From contig DXML01000010.1 of assembly GCA_019414205.1 (NCBI GenBank), positions 1 to 49,294 of the forward strand: a DNA stretch of 49,294 nucleotides, written 5' to 3'. Positions within the stretch are counted from its first letter, which is position 1; each line of letters opens with the position of its first letter. Under the pieces are notes generated by a model. That model saw only the letters and a program-made list of their open reading frames with translations, searched no databases and had not been told where the DNA came from. The position numbers and the translations under genes were made by a program. Source of the DNA: Collinsella sp. (GTDB lineage Bacteria > Actinomycetota > Coriobacteriia > Coriobacteriales > Coriobacteriaceae). Shown here one piece after another: positions 16,542-26,510 of the stretch.

Positions 16542-18278
16542 CTACTCACCTCCCTTCATCTGCGACTCCGCGATAGCGCGGTACACCTCGCAAGTTTCCA
16601 TAAGCTCGTCATGCGCGCCCAGGCCCACAACCTCGCCGTCTTTGAGCACGACGATCTGGTCGGCATGCAAGATCGTCGAGATGCGCTGGGCGATGATGAG
16701 CACCGCAGCGTCACGCGTCTCGTCTTGCAACGCATGGCGCAGGGCGGCATCAGTCTTAAAGTCCAGGGCCGAAAAACTGTCGTCGAAGATATACAGATCG
16801 GCATGCTTCATGAGGGCGCGGGCGATTGCCAGACGCTGGCGCTGGCCGCCCGAGAAGTTCGTGCCGCCCTGCGCCACCGGGGTATCGAGTCCCTGCGGCT
16901 GATCGAGCACAAAGGTGCTCTGGGCAACCTCAAGCGCATGAAGCATGTCGGCCTCGGTCGCGTCTTCGTTGCCAAAGCGCAGATTACTTGCCACCGTGCC
17001 CGAGAACAGCCATGCCTTCTGCGGCACATAGGCGATGCGCCCGCGAATCTCGTCTTGCGAAAGCTCGCGCAGATCGACGCCGCCCAGGCGAATGGCGCCC
17101 TTGGTGGCATCGTGGAAGCGCAGCAGAAGCTTTGCCACCGTCGACTTGCCCGATCCCGTCGAGCCCACGATCGCGGTCGTCTGGCCGCGGCGACAGGTAA
17201 AGTTCAGATCGCACAGCGTGTCCTCGTCGGCATCGTCAAAACGAAACGACATGTGATCGAACACGGCGACCGCATCCGATTCGTCCTTTGAGTCGGACGT
17301 GCTCGCGTCGAGCGTGCGTTCGCCATCCACGATACTCGGCTCAATCTCCAGCACCTGCTGCGCGCGGTTCAGACATGCGGCGGCGCGCGGGAGTGTCAGC
17401 ACCACCATCTGCGCCATCATCACAAAGAACAGAATCAGGAGCGCATATTCCAGCACGGCCGAGATGCTGCCGATTTGCATCGCATGGGCGCCCACGCGGT
17501 TGCCGCCCACCCACAGCACCGCCACCTCGGCAATGTTCATCAAAAAGAAGCTGGAGCTGTCGAGCCCCACAAAAAGGTGGTTGACCTTAATGGCGTTGTC
17601 CGCGTACTCGCTAAACACCTCGTCCAAGCGCTGCTCCTCGTGGCGCTCTTTATTAAAGGCGCGGATGACGCGAACGCCCACGATGTTCTCGCGCAGCACC
17701 ACGTTCATGCGGTCGATAAAGCTCTGCAGGCGCATAAAGATCGGCGCGGCGTTAGCGACCGTAAAGACCGCCGCCACCAGCACGATCGCAACCACGACGC
17801 CCAGCAACGTGCCCATGGCGGGATCGATGAGCCAGGCAAAGATGATGCCCGCCACGGCCAAAAACGGCACCGGCAGCACCAGTTGAATCGTCTGCAGAAT
17901 CGCCTGCTGGATCACGTTGATGTCGTTGAGCGAACGCGTGATCATCGAGCCCGTGCCAAAGCACTCAAAGTCGCTGGCAGACAGCTCGAGCGACTTATCG
18001 TAGACGGCGTTGCGGATATCGCAGGCCACGTTGGCGGCCAGGCGCGCCGAAAGATAGCAGCCCAGCACCGCGCCGCCGCTGGCCATGCCGGTCGCAATAA
18101 GCATGTAGAGGCCGTTGCGCAGGATGTAGTCGACATCGCCCGTGGTGATGCCGGTGTTGACCATGTTCGCCAGCATCGTGGGAACCAACAGCGTACCGAC
18201 GTTGTCGATTAGCAGCACCAACAACGTCACCGCGACAAGCCCGCGATACGGCTTCATAAACCTCATTAAGAGTCGCAC
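16542..18278 (-). CDS. ABC exporter 2, subunit with degenerate Walker B
   Basis: This 578-residue half-transporter has a six-helix membrane domain (about 10-300) and an ATPase domain with Walker A GSTGSGKST (about 376), intact signature FSGGQRQRL (about 476) and Walker B YIFDDSFSA (about 496), where Asp replaces the catalytic Glu. With 14528-16540 it forms a heterodimer with one degenerate site, arranged like exporter 1. The GTG start at 18278 overlaps the last 13 bases of the marR gene, and AAGGAG lies ten bases upstream, so it is the second gene of a marR-ABC-ABC operon. GTG codes the first residue of MRLLMRFMKPYRG. Confidence 0.9.
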   Translation of the reverse strand: MRLLMRFMKPYRGLVAVTLLVLLIDNVGTLLVPTMLANMVNTGITTGDVDYILRNGLYMLIATGMASGGAVLGCYLSARLAANVACDIRNAVYDKSLELSASDFECFGTGSMITRSLNDINVIQQAILQTIQLVLPVPFLAVAGIIFAWLIDPAMGTLLGVVVAIVLVAAVFTVANAAPIFMRLQSFIDRMNVVLRENIVGVRVIRAFNKERHEEQRLDEVFSEYADNAIKVNHLFVGLDSSSFFLMNIAEVAVLWVGGNRVGAHAMQIGSISAVLEYALLILFFVMMAQMVVLTLPRAAACLNRAQQVLEIEPSIVDGERTLDASTSDSKDESDAVAVFDHMSFRFDDADEDTLCDLNFTCRRGQTTAIVGSTGSGKSTVAKLLLRFHDATKGAIRLGGVDLRELSQDEIRGRIAYVPQKAWLFSGTVASNLRFGNEDATEADMLHALEVAQSTFVLDQPQGLDTPVAQGGTNFSGGQRQRLAIARALMKHADLYIFDDSFSALDFKTDAALRHALQDETRDAAVLIIAQRISTILHADQIVVLKDGEVVGLGAHDELMETCEVYRAIAESQMKGGE

Positions 18279-18766
18279 GACTCCCCCTCTCCTTGATTCT
18301 CAGCCTGGCTCTCGGCAGCGATATGCTGCTTAAAGGCATCGCACTCATCGCCGAGCGCATGGGAAAATTTTCCGATTAGGCGCATGATTTCGCGTTGTTC
18401 CCAGGGCTCGAGCACTTCGAAAGCCTGTTGCTCGGCTTCTTGCGCCGGCAGCGCATATTGCTCGGCAAACCGCATGCCCGCTTCGGTCAAACGCACAACC
18501 TTGTTCTTACGGCTGCCTTCGGCAAACTCCAACGTTGCGAAGCCCCGCGCCGTCAAGGTTTTAATTGCCGAGTTGATAGTCTGCTTGCTGTAGAACCATT
18601 CGCTTGTCAGACAGCTTACGGCAACACTGCCGCCCGCCGTGCTGGTATCGACGAGCATCCAGTAAGCGCAGTCCGAAAGACCGCAGGCGCGCGAGAACTC
18701 CGAATAAATATGGTCGAGTCCATTGAGCAACCGGTCGAAGTCGACCAGTGTAACCACACTATTCAT
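18266..18766 (-). CDS. MarR-family transcriptional regulator of ABC exporter 2
   Basis: This is a winged-helix repressor of 166 residues. The N-terminal helix (1-30) is followed by the DNA-binding core (about 50-100): VAVSCLTSEWFYSKQTINSA, then IKTLTARGFATLEF and the wing SRKNKVVRLTEAGMRF. A dimerising helix and an acidic tail follow (QAENQGEGESCDS). It is the first gene of the exporter 2 operon and overlaps the next gene by 13 bases, so it probably controls the exporter and itself. Two copies of GTCCGAkTTTTGAC sit on its promoter (18785-18798 and 18819-18832), the natural operator candidates. ATG 18766 is the only good start. Confidence 0.88.
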   Translation of the reverse strand: MNSVVTLVDFDRLLNGLDHIYSEFSRACGLSDCAYWMLVDTSTAGGSVAVSCLTSEWFYSKQTINSAIKTLTARGFATLEFAEGSRKNKVVRLTEAGMRFAEQYALPAQEAEQQAFEVLEPWEQREIMRLIGKFSHALGDECDAFKQHIAAESQAENQGEGESCDS

Positions 18767-18784
18767 CTATCCCACCATTCGATT

Positions 18785-18841
18785 GTCCGATTTTTGACCA
18801 ATTTATGTCTCTAGATTAGTCCGAGTTTTGACTATCGTCAA
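18785..18841 (-). promoter_or_regulatory. Promoter and candidate operators of the marR-exporter 2 operon
   Basis: On the minus strand TTGACG (plus 18836-18841) and TAATCT (18813-18818) are spaced 17 bases, a good sigma-A promoter. A 14-base direct repeat, GTCCGAkTTTTGAC on plus, fills the spacer (18819-18832) and recurs just past the start site (18785-18798), 34 bases apart or about three helical turns. This is a good layout for repression by the MarR product. Confidence 0.7.
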
Positions 18842-18883
18842 CAGTCGCTCCGCAAATGTTTGCACTTTTATGGCCTATCGGCA

Positions 18884-18920
18884 GAAAAAGACCGCCGGCG
18901 CGGGGGCAGCGCCAGCGGTC
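18884..18920 (-). terminator. Terminator of the small gene at 18947
   Basis: GACCGCCGGCGC (18890-18901) pairs with GCGCCAGCGGTC (18909-18920) with one mismatch. TTTTTC follows on the minus strand. Confidence 0.85.
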
Positions 18921-18946
18921 ACGTGAAAATCGGGTTTTATTGCCTG

Positions 18947-19237
18947 TTAAGCGGCGACGGCCTCATAGACCGTAGCGCCCGAGAAGCTATCATGCAGGCT
19001 CTTGCCGGCAATCCACGGCAGCTCGACGACCTCGCAGACCGTGTTGACCAGCTCGGAGCAGTCAGTAAAGTGGCCCTTGTCGTTGAGGGCCTCGCAATCC
19101 TGAACACGCCAATAGCCATCGGTGTGCGTGATGTAGTACTCGTGATCGTTAATCGACACGAAAGCGCGCGTCTTGGAACGCAGCAGCTTCAGAAATCCTT
19201 CGAAATCGGTCTCGACGACATCTCCAGCCTGGAACAT
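18947..19237 (-). CDS. Small hypothetical protein
   Basis: I do not recognise this 96-residue protein. It begins MFQAGDVVETDFEGFLKLLR, has aromatic-rich middle strands (NDHEYYITHTDGYWRVQDCE) and three cysteines (about 59, 71 and 79), and has no signal peptide or membrane segment. ATG 19237 has a perfect GGAGG seven bases upstream, and a strong terminator follows at 18884-18920, so it is very likely expressed as a single-gene unit. The mixed beta pattern with Trp/Tyr suggests a small compact cytoplasmic domain. Function is unknown. Confidence 0.75.
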   Translation of the reverse strand: MFQAGDVVETDFEGFLKLLRSKTRAFVSINDHEYYITHTDGYWRVQDCEALNDKGHFTDCSELVNTVCEVVELPWIAGKSLHDSFSGATVYEAVAA

Positions 19238-19531
19238 GATGTTACCTCCTGGCCCGGCGCCACCACGGCGCATTGATAAACGTTGGTACTCCTTTAGTAA
19301 AACCTTTATCAGAGGTTATGCGTTCGTCATTTAGGCAAGTGGTAAAAAACCGCAGGGTAGACGGGATAAAACGTTTAACCATCCCATTTGTTTGTCACAT
19401 TCTGAAGGTACTTTTATGCAAACCTACTTTCCCAATTGGAATCTATCCTTTTGGCCGGGCAATTGACCGTCTATCGTTTGAGCCCGACGGGTATGAACGG
19501 GGCATCTGCAACGCCACCGCAAGGAGACACC

Positions 19532-20053
19532 ATGGAGACTATCGAAGCACTCATCCATCGCCGCAGCTGCCGCAAATACAGCGATCGTCCCGTCGAGGCC
19601 GAAAAGCTTGCACGTATTATCGAAGCCGGCCAATATGCACCGAGCGGCATGGGCCGCCAACCGGTGACGTTTGTCGCCGTCACCGACCCCGCGACCGTCG
19701 AGCGTCTCTCACAGCTCAACGCCCAGATCATGGGCAGCAACAGCGACCCCTTCTATGGCGCCAAGACCGTTGTGGTGGTGCTGGTCGACCGCAGCGTGCC
19801 CACACATCTGGAAGACGGCTCGCTCGCCATGGGCAACTTGCTCAACGCCGCCTATGCACTGGGTGTCGATTCGTGCTGGATTCACCGCGCGCATGAGGTC
19901 TTTGACTCGCCCGAGGGCCTGGAGCTGCTGGCCAGCTGGGGCCTGCCCGCCGACGGCAGCCTGCGCGGTGTCGGTCACTGCATTCTGGGCTATGCCGAGG
20001 ACGCGCTTCCCGAGGCAAAGCCGCGCCGCGACAACGTGGTGTACGTGAAGTAA
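19532..20053 (+). CDS. Nitroreductase family protein
   Basis: This is an FMN-dependent oxidoreductase of 173 residues, a compact member of the family. The N-terminal FMN phosphate-binding motif is HRRSCRKYSDRPV (about 9-21). APSGMGRQPVTFVAV (about 36-50) lines the flavin, and LGVDSCWIHRAHEVFD plus GVGHCILGYAED form the second flavin-contact region. It probably reduces quinones, nitro compounds or similar electrophiles with NAD(P)H; the true substrate is unknown. ATG 19532 has AAGGAG six bases upstream. A hairpin follows at 20057-20085. The 294 bases upstream (19238-19531) hold no gene. Confidence 0.9.
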   Translation: METIEALIHRRSCRKYSDRPVEAEKLARIIEAGQYAPSGMGRQPVTFVAVTDPATVERLSQLNAQIMGSNSDPFYGAKTVVVVLVDRSVPTHLEDGSLAMGNLLNAAYALGVDSCWIHRAHEVFDSPEGLELLASWGLPADGSLRGVGHCILGYAEDALPEAKPRRDNVVYVK

Positions 20054-20108
20054 TTAGTTCCGCCGTTCTAACGAACGGCGGACCCGCTGACGCTGCGCGG
20101 GCCGCAAC

Positions 20109-20684
20109 TTATCTTGCCGATGGAGTTGTCGTCGTTTCGCTCGTCGGATTCGCATCTGCGTCGTCGCTTTGCCCGCCTTCGTCCTTTTGCGCATCGGCGA
20201 TGGTGGTGGCCGCCGCAACGATTCCGCGCTGGGGCGCGACGCCCGTCTGGGTCTGAGCGCCCTCGACAACTTCTGTGCCTGCATGCGCGAGCTCGGGCGA
20301 TTTAAACATTGCGTCCAAGTTGGCGCCGCCGCCGGCGTAGCCAAGCGCAGCAAGTGCGATGACGATCGCTGCAACGACAGCCACGATCGGCACGTAGCGA
20401 TGCCAGCCGGCGGGATTGAGCCCGCTGCGACGAGCCGCCCCGCGGCTGATGTAACCGAGCGTTCCGTCGTGCTTGAGCTTTGAGCCCACCACGCGCTTGC
20501 GGCCCCACAGCGACGACTCGGCCTGCATGGCCAAGCGAGCGCTTGCCGAAGGATAGCCATATTTAGTGCGCTTGAACGAGCCATCAAACCCCGAGGCGTG
20601 TTTGCCCCACGTCACCGATGTCGTGCGTCGGTTAACCGGCGCGGCACTCCGCCTTCTGCGGCTCGGTTTTGAAGTCTCAGCCAT
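20109..20684 (-). CDS. Hypothetical membrane protein with a basic N-terminus
   Basis: No family is recognised. The 191-residue protein starts with a strongly basic region (SKPSRRRRSAAPVNRRTTS, 5-23). One transmembrane helix lies at about 100-122 (VPIVAVVAAIVIALAALGYA), followed by an acidic, Thr/Ser-rich tail (DEGGQSDDADANPTSETTTT). By the positive-inside rule the basic part is cytoplasmic and the tail outside. Neighbours are unrelated. ATG 20684 has GAGGG only three bases upstream, so translation may be modest. Confidence 0.65.
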   Translation of the reverse strand: MAETSKPSRRRRSAAPVNRRTTSVTWGKHASGFDGSFKRTKYGYPSASARLAMQAESSLWGRKRVVGSKLKHDGTLGYISRGAARRSGLNPAGWHRYVPIVAVVAAIVIALAALGYAGGGANLDAMFKSPELAHAGTEVVEGAQTQTGVAPQRGIVAAATTIADAQKDEGGQSDDADANPTSETTTTPSAR

Positions 20685-20768
20685 ATGCCCTCGCACGCCG
20701 TAACCAAATCGAAACAATAACGCTTTGGACTGTAGCACACGCGTCGCGCGCGGTCACGGGTGCCTCGC

Positions 20769-21986
20769 TCAACGGTCATCGTCCTTCAGCAAGCGCCACA
20801 GCGTTGTACGGCTTATGCCCAGCACCTCCGCCGCACGGGTTCGGTTGCCGTGGAGATGGCCTACAACCAGATGCGCGATATCTCGCTCGGTATCGGCCAG
20901 CGGTCGCAGGATATACAGGTCACTTTCGAGCGTCGGGGCGCCAAAGGTTGCGGTCTTAATCACGTCCTCTTGGGCGAGCACTTCCTCCGCCACAGCGCGG
21001 TCCACCGCGCCCGCCCCCACCAATGTATACAGTCGTTCCGAGACCTCGCGGAGCTGCAGATAATTGCGCGGCCAGCGGTAAGCATCGAGCGTCTTCGTCG
21101 CCGCGGCGGACAGCGTGGGTGCTGCCGTCCCAAATGCATCAGCGAGATATTCCAAATAGCGCGCAACCTTCGTCGACGCGGCTCCCTGCTCGGCAATCGC
21201 CGGCGCCACGCTCACCGCACAGGCGAAACGCTCGGTCACAAAGGCGGCTTGATCACTTTCGCTGCCGCCCGGCATGTCATTCGCCGTCAGCACCACATGG
21301 CAGCGCGTCGCCAACGCGGTGTCGGCCATCGTGGAAACGAGCTCGCGGAGGCGCTGGGGGCCAACCGCGTTCCAGCCCTCAATGCAAAGGGTCAGCCCCG
21401 TTTGGAACAGCGGCGATTCGGAGCTTTTGAGCACATGACGCCAACCGCGCTCGGTGAGCTCATCGAGCGCGACGGAAACAAAGGGTTGATCGGCAAAAGG
21501 GCCATCCAGATAGAGGCGCATGGCAATCTCGACCTGACCCGCGCCCAACTCGCCCTCGAGCATAAGGGGCACCCCGCGCGCATAGCTCTCGGCAACCGGT
21601 GCGGCTACCGCAGCGGCGCCTTCAACGATGCCGTACGCGCTCGATTCGTAGCGGGCCTCAACTTCGTCGGCGTTGAGCCACTCGATGCCCGCATGCGCCG
21701 CGGCGCCGCGCACCTCGCGGACCACGACGGCCCAAAGGCCCCCGCCCTCTTTGTCGGTGGGGCGAACGGTCAGGCTCAGGCGCGTACCCGCACGCCCCAT
21801 AACCAGACGCGCGCCGTCTCCTATACGGTCGAGGCGCTCAGCGACAAAAGCCGCCACATCCCGCTCAAGCGCCGCGTCATTCATGGTCGAAATCGCGACG
21901 TCCCCACGCGCATCGATTGCCAATGCCGAGGCCCCGGCAGCAGCCAGGGCCTCGGTCAAGATGTTCAGCTTGGCATCGCTATCCAT
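20769..21986 (-). CDS. Fis-type regulator with a degenerate sigma-54-activator-like AAA+ domain
   Basis: This 405-residue regulator is built like a sigma-54 activator but lacks the working parts. Residues 1-110 form an N-terminal sensor-like domain. Residues 120-350 align in outline with the AAA+ module, but the Walker A position reads EGELGAGQVE, with Gln for the essential Lys, and no GAFTGA loop is visible. The C-terminal AAA subdomain has YRWPRNYLQLREV, matching the usual Y-x-W-P-G-N-x-R-E-L. A Fis-like HTH ends the protein (HGNRTRAAEVLGISRTTLWR). It is therefore probably a sigma-54-independent regulator. It follows the YeiH-type gene on the same strand after 266 bases with an inverted repeat at 22135-22200. 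ATG 21986 has AGGGG upstream. Confidence 0.75.
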   Translation of the reverse strand: MDSDAKLNILTEALAAAGASALAIDARGDVAISTMNDAALERDVAAFVAERLDRIGDGARLVMGRAGTRLSLTVRPTDKEGGGLWAVVVREVRGAAAHAGIEWLNADEVEARYESSAYGIVEGAAAVAAPVAESYARGVPLMLEGELGAGQVEIAMRLYLDGPFADQPFVSVALDELTERGWRHVLKSSESPLFQTGLTLCIEGWNAVGPQRLRELVSTMADTALATRCHVVLTANDMPGGSESDQAAFVTERFACAVSVAPAIAEQGAASTKVARYLEYLADAFGTAAPTLSAAATKTLDAYRWPRNYLQLREVSERLYTLVGAGAVDRAVAEEVLAQEDVIKTATFGAPTLESDLYILRPLADTERDIAHLVVGHLHGNRTRAAEVLGISRTTLWRLLKDDDR

Positions 21987-22134
21987 GATTTGCCCCTGTC
22001 CGCAGCGACGTGCAGCCGCCGACGGTCGCACGACCGAGTGTTTCAAAATTGAACGATATTGCTCACCAAACACTATAGGGCAGAAAGCGCCGTCCTGCGA
22101 GTATAGGTGTTGCCCCGCATCGCCATCCTGGCGG

Positions 22135-22201
22135 GGCGATAAGAGCTCTTCGGGACTTATAAACCTGCGGACAAGCCATACCCGCAAGAGCTCCTATCGC
22201 T
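22135..22201. repeat. Imperfect inverted repeat downstream of the YeiH-type gene
   Basis: GCGATAAGAGCTCTTCGGG (from 22136) and the reverse complement of GCGATAGGAGCTCTTGCGGG (ending near 22201) form an imperfect hairpin. It lies between the YeiH-type gene and the downstream regulator and may act as a transcript end. Confidence 0.5.
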
Positions 22202-22252
22202 CCACCGTGAGAATGCGCTCACCAGCACGCAGCACGCAAATAAGCTACTTCT

Positions 22253-23287
22253 CTACCAGATTCCCAGCACGTGTTGCATTCCCAAACTCATGCACGCAAT
22301 GCCAATCCAGCAGCAAAAGCCCAGCGCGATGGGCTTGCCGCCCTTTTTGACCAGCTCGACGATATCGGTATTAAAACCAATAGCCGCCATGGCCATCACG
22401 ATAAAGAACTTCGAAAGCTCCTTGATGGGCGCCGTAATGGATACAGGAAGCTGAAGCACCGTAGTGATCACGCTCGCCAGCACAAAGAACAGCACAAACA
22501 TGGGAAACGCGCGTTTAAGCGAGAACGTGCTTTTGGCGTCGCCGCCGGCCTTGCGCGCCAGATGCATCTGCCAGCATGCGAGGACCAACGTGATGGGGAT
22601 AATGGCCAGCGTTCTGGTGAGCTTGACCACCGTGGCGCTCTCGAGCACATTGGCGCCGGGATGCATGCTGTCCCAGGCGCTCGCCGCAGCCGTTACCGAC
22701 GAGGTGTCGTTGATGGCGGTACCGGCAAACAGGCCAAAGCCCTCGTTGGTCAGCCCGAGCATGCCGCCGAGCGTTGGAAACACGAGCGCCGCGATAACGT
22801 TAAACAGGAAGATGACCGAAATGGCCTGGGCAATCTCGCGATCGTCGGCATCGATGACGGGTGCGGTCGCGGCGATAGCAGAACCGCCGCAAATCGACGA
22901 ACCCACACCCACAAGCGTCGCGATCTTACCCGGCACGTTCATAACGCGGCAGAGCACAAAGGCGATGACAAGCGAGGTCGAGATTGTCGCCACGATAATC
23001 GGCAGCGACTGGGCGCCCTTGGACAGAATCTGGGAGAGGTTCATGCCAAAGCCAAGCAGGATAACCGCGTACTGCAAGACTTTTTTGGACGTATAGGTGA
23101 CGCCGGCGGCGAGCTGTTCGTGACGATTCTTGGGAAAGACGAGCGCCAGGACCATGCCAAAGAGGATGGCAAATACCGGCCCACCGACCACCTCAATCTG
23201 TTTGCCGAGCAACGTCGCGGGAATGGCGATGATCAGGCAGAACAAGACGCCTTTCCAGCGCTCGCGTACGATATTTGCCAGTTGCAT
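22253..23287 (-). CDS. YeiH/UPF0324 family membrane transporter (putative sulfate exporter type)
   Basis: This is a polytopic membrane protein of 344 residues with about ten hydrophobic segments. Family landmarks are VILLGFGMNLSQIL (about 75-88), SSICGGSAIAATAPVI (about 130-145) and AINDTSSVTAAAS (about 190-202). Members are annotated as putative sulfate or sulfonate exporters, but the substrate is experimentally uncertain. ATG 23287 has AAGGAAT seven bases upstream. A GntR regulator is divergent, with 163 bases between starts, and is the likely controller. The Fis-type regulator lies downstream. Confidence 0.88.
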   Translation of the reverse strand: MQLANIVRERWKGVLFCLIIAIPATLLGKQIEVVGGPVFAILFGMVLALVFPKNRHEQLAAGVTYTSKKVLQYAVILLGFGMNLSQILSKGAQSLPIIVATISTSLVIAFVLCRVMNVPGKIATLVGVGSSICGGSAIAATAPVIDADDREIAQAISVIFLFNVIAALVFPTLGGMLGLTNEGFGLFAGTAINDTSSVTAAASAWDSMHPGANVLESATVVKLTRTLAIIPITLVLACWQMHLARKAGGDAKSTFSLKRAFPMFVLFFVLASVITTVLQLPVSITAPIKELSKFFIVMAMAAIGFNTDIVELVKKGGKPIALGFCCWIGIACMSLGMQHVLGIW

Positions 23288-23450
23288 ATGGGATTCCTTC
23301 TTTCTATTTTACGTTTGCGACGGCTTATGATACGGCAACATTGAGCGCAGCCTTGCGCAAACACAGACTAAGATGCCGCAATAGTTCTTGGGCAACAGCC
23401 GAATTACCCACCGCGGAGAGCTGATTCGCGGCATAATTAACAACTGACAT

Positions 23451-24182
23451 ATGAGTTTGATAGAACAGTTGCGAGGCGCTATGGAAGAATCGATGCACGT
23501 CGGCGAGCAGGAAACGAGCCTACAGGACCAGTCCTACCACACCATTCGACGCAAAATCGTCTACCTGGACTACAAGCCGGGCGAAAAGCTGGGCGTCAAG
23601 CAACTTTGCGACGACCTGGATATGGGGCGCACGCCCGTGCGCGAGGCTTTGGTTCGCTTGGCGCAGGAAGGCCTGGTGCGCACCGTGCCCCAGAGCGGCA
23701 CCTACGTCTCACCCATCAACCTCACCCTTGCCGAGAGTGCCTGCTACATCCGCGAACATCTGGAAAAGCAGGTGATTGTGGAGTGCTGTGCGCGAGCCAC
23801 GTCGGCCGGCATCGAGCAGCTCGACCGTGCCATCGTGCTGCAGGAAAAGGCCATGGCCGAAGAGGATCGCATCGGCTTCTTTTTGAGCGACACCCTCATG
23901 CATCACATGATTTTTAGCATCGCATGTCGCAGCACCGTGTGGTCGTGGCTCGAAGAGACCAATGCCGACCTGGAGCGCTTCCGCTGGCTGCGCGCCGCCA
24001 CGCAGGTTCTCGACAATCAGGACATCGTGAACGAGCACAAGCAGATTCGCCGCGCTATCGCCGGTCGCGACCCCATCGAAGCGAGCTTTTTGGTCAGCAA
24101 GCACCTGCATATGATGTTCCGCAACCAAACCGAAGTTCTGGACCAGTTCCCCGAGTACTTCGAGACCAGCAAGCTCCGCTAA
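23451..24182 (+). CDS. GntR-family (FadR/FCD-type) transcriptional regulator
   Basis: This DNA-binding regulator of 243 residues has a GntR winged helix at about 25-85 (LGVKQLCDDLDMGRTPVREA, then LVRLAQEGLVRTVPQSGTYV). An all-helical FCD effector domain lies at about 95-230; ligands of this class are usually small carboxylates, often with a bound metal. DTLMHHMIF and the KHLHMMF region supply candidate metal His. It is divergent from the YeiH-type transporter, its likely target. A CATAAT -10 candidate (23432-23437) would start the transcript about six bases before ATG 23451, so the mRNA may be leaderless. ATG 23481, with GAGG upstream, is the alternative start. Confidence 0.87.
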   Translation: MSLIEQLRGAMEESMHVGEQETSLQDQSYHTIRRKIVYLDYKPGEKLGVKQLCDDLDMGRTPVREALVRLAQEGLVRTVPQSGTYVSPINLTLAESACYIREHLEKQVIVECCARATSAGIEQLDRAIVLQEKAMAEEDRIGFFLSDTLMHHMIFSIACRSTVWSWLEETNADLERFRWLRAATQVLDNQDIVNEHKQIRRAIAGRDPIEASFLVSKHLHMMFRNQTEVLDQFPEYFETSKLR

Positions 24183-24217
24183 CCTGCCAAAAAGGGACAG
24201 GTTTATTTTGGCAGGTT
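24181..24217. repeat. Dispersed palindrome family 1, copy a
   Basis: AACCTGCCAAAA (24181-24192) pairs perfectly with TTTTGGCAGGTT (24206-24217) around AGGGACAGGTTTA. Near-identical elements occur at 26511-26550 (inverted), 31152-31188 and 31629-31665, with conserved flanks TTTATCTGGG. Confidence 0.8.
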
Positions 24218-24237
24218 TTATCTGGGCAAATGCAGAA

Positions 24238-24273
24238 AAGGCCCGGCTCCGTCTTGATCAGGAGCCGGGCCTT
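24238..24273 (-). terminator. Terminator of glmS
   Basis: AAGGCCCGGCTCC (24238-24250) pairs perfectly with 24261-24273. TTTTC continues on the minus strand, 26 bases past the glmS stop. Confidence 0.8.
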
Positions 24274-24298
24274 GGTCGTTAGGACGGCGGAATATTAG

Positions 24299-26146
<1,848 letters not shown>

Positions 26147-26248
26147 AGGATAAATCCCTTCGTTCGCGTGACTGCAAGACGTCCACGCACAAGGGGCGCT
26201 GAGACGTATAACGTTCGAGTATTGTACTCACGCAAACGCAAGCTGATA

Positions 26249-26282
26249 TACCAGAAGTGGTATCTCAACTTAGATACCACCC
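26249..26282. promoter_or_regulatory. Candidate operator cluster upstream of glmS
   Basis: Three half-sites alternate: ATACCA (26250), TGGTAT (26260), ATACCA (26276). They make two overlapping dyads, ATACCA-GAAG-TGGTAT and GTGGTATCT-CAACTT-AGATACCAC. Minus-strand TACAAT, a -10 candidate for glmS, lies about 25 bases downstream. The dyads resemble GntR/HutC-type operators of amino sugar genes; the regulator is unknown. Confidence 0.45.
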
Positions 26283-26295
26283 GATGCACACATGC

Positions 26296-26485
26296 CCAAA
26301 CCACCACGATGGGGACAGGCACCTTTGTGGTGGTTTGGACCGGGGCGGCGGCCTATCCCGGCGAGAGATCTCGATCTGTAACATCTGGGCCGCAATAAGC
26401 CGGCTTAGTGTTACAGATCGAGACAATTGAAGGCCCGGGCAGCTCAAGCCACCACAAAGGTGCCTGCCCCCTTCGTGGTGGTCGC
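26296..26485. repeat. Compound palindrome: two inverted 33-bp hairpins around a central inverted repeat
   Basis: The hairpin at about 26296-26336 (CAAACCACCAC and GTGGTGGTTTG arms) and the hairpin at about 26451-26483 are inverted copies of one 33-bp sequence with two differences. Between them TCTCGATCTGTAACA (26369-26383) and TGTTACAGATCGAGA (26409-26423) form a perfect 15-bp inverted repeat. Confidence 0.75.
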
Positions 26486-26510
26486 GCTGGCAACGGCGTT
26501 TCCGCAGATA

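Noticed and set aside
14504..16576. 690-codon plus-strand open frame opposite ABC exporter 2
   Set aside because: Antisense shadow of the exporter gene; no recognisable domain.
26147..26300. glmS ribozyme upstream of glmS
   Set aside because: The conserved core of the ribozyme is not recognisable; only promoter-like boxes and dyads are seen.
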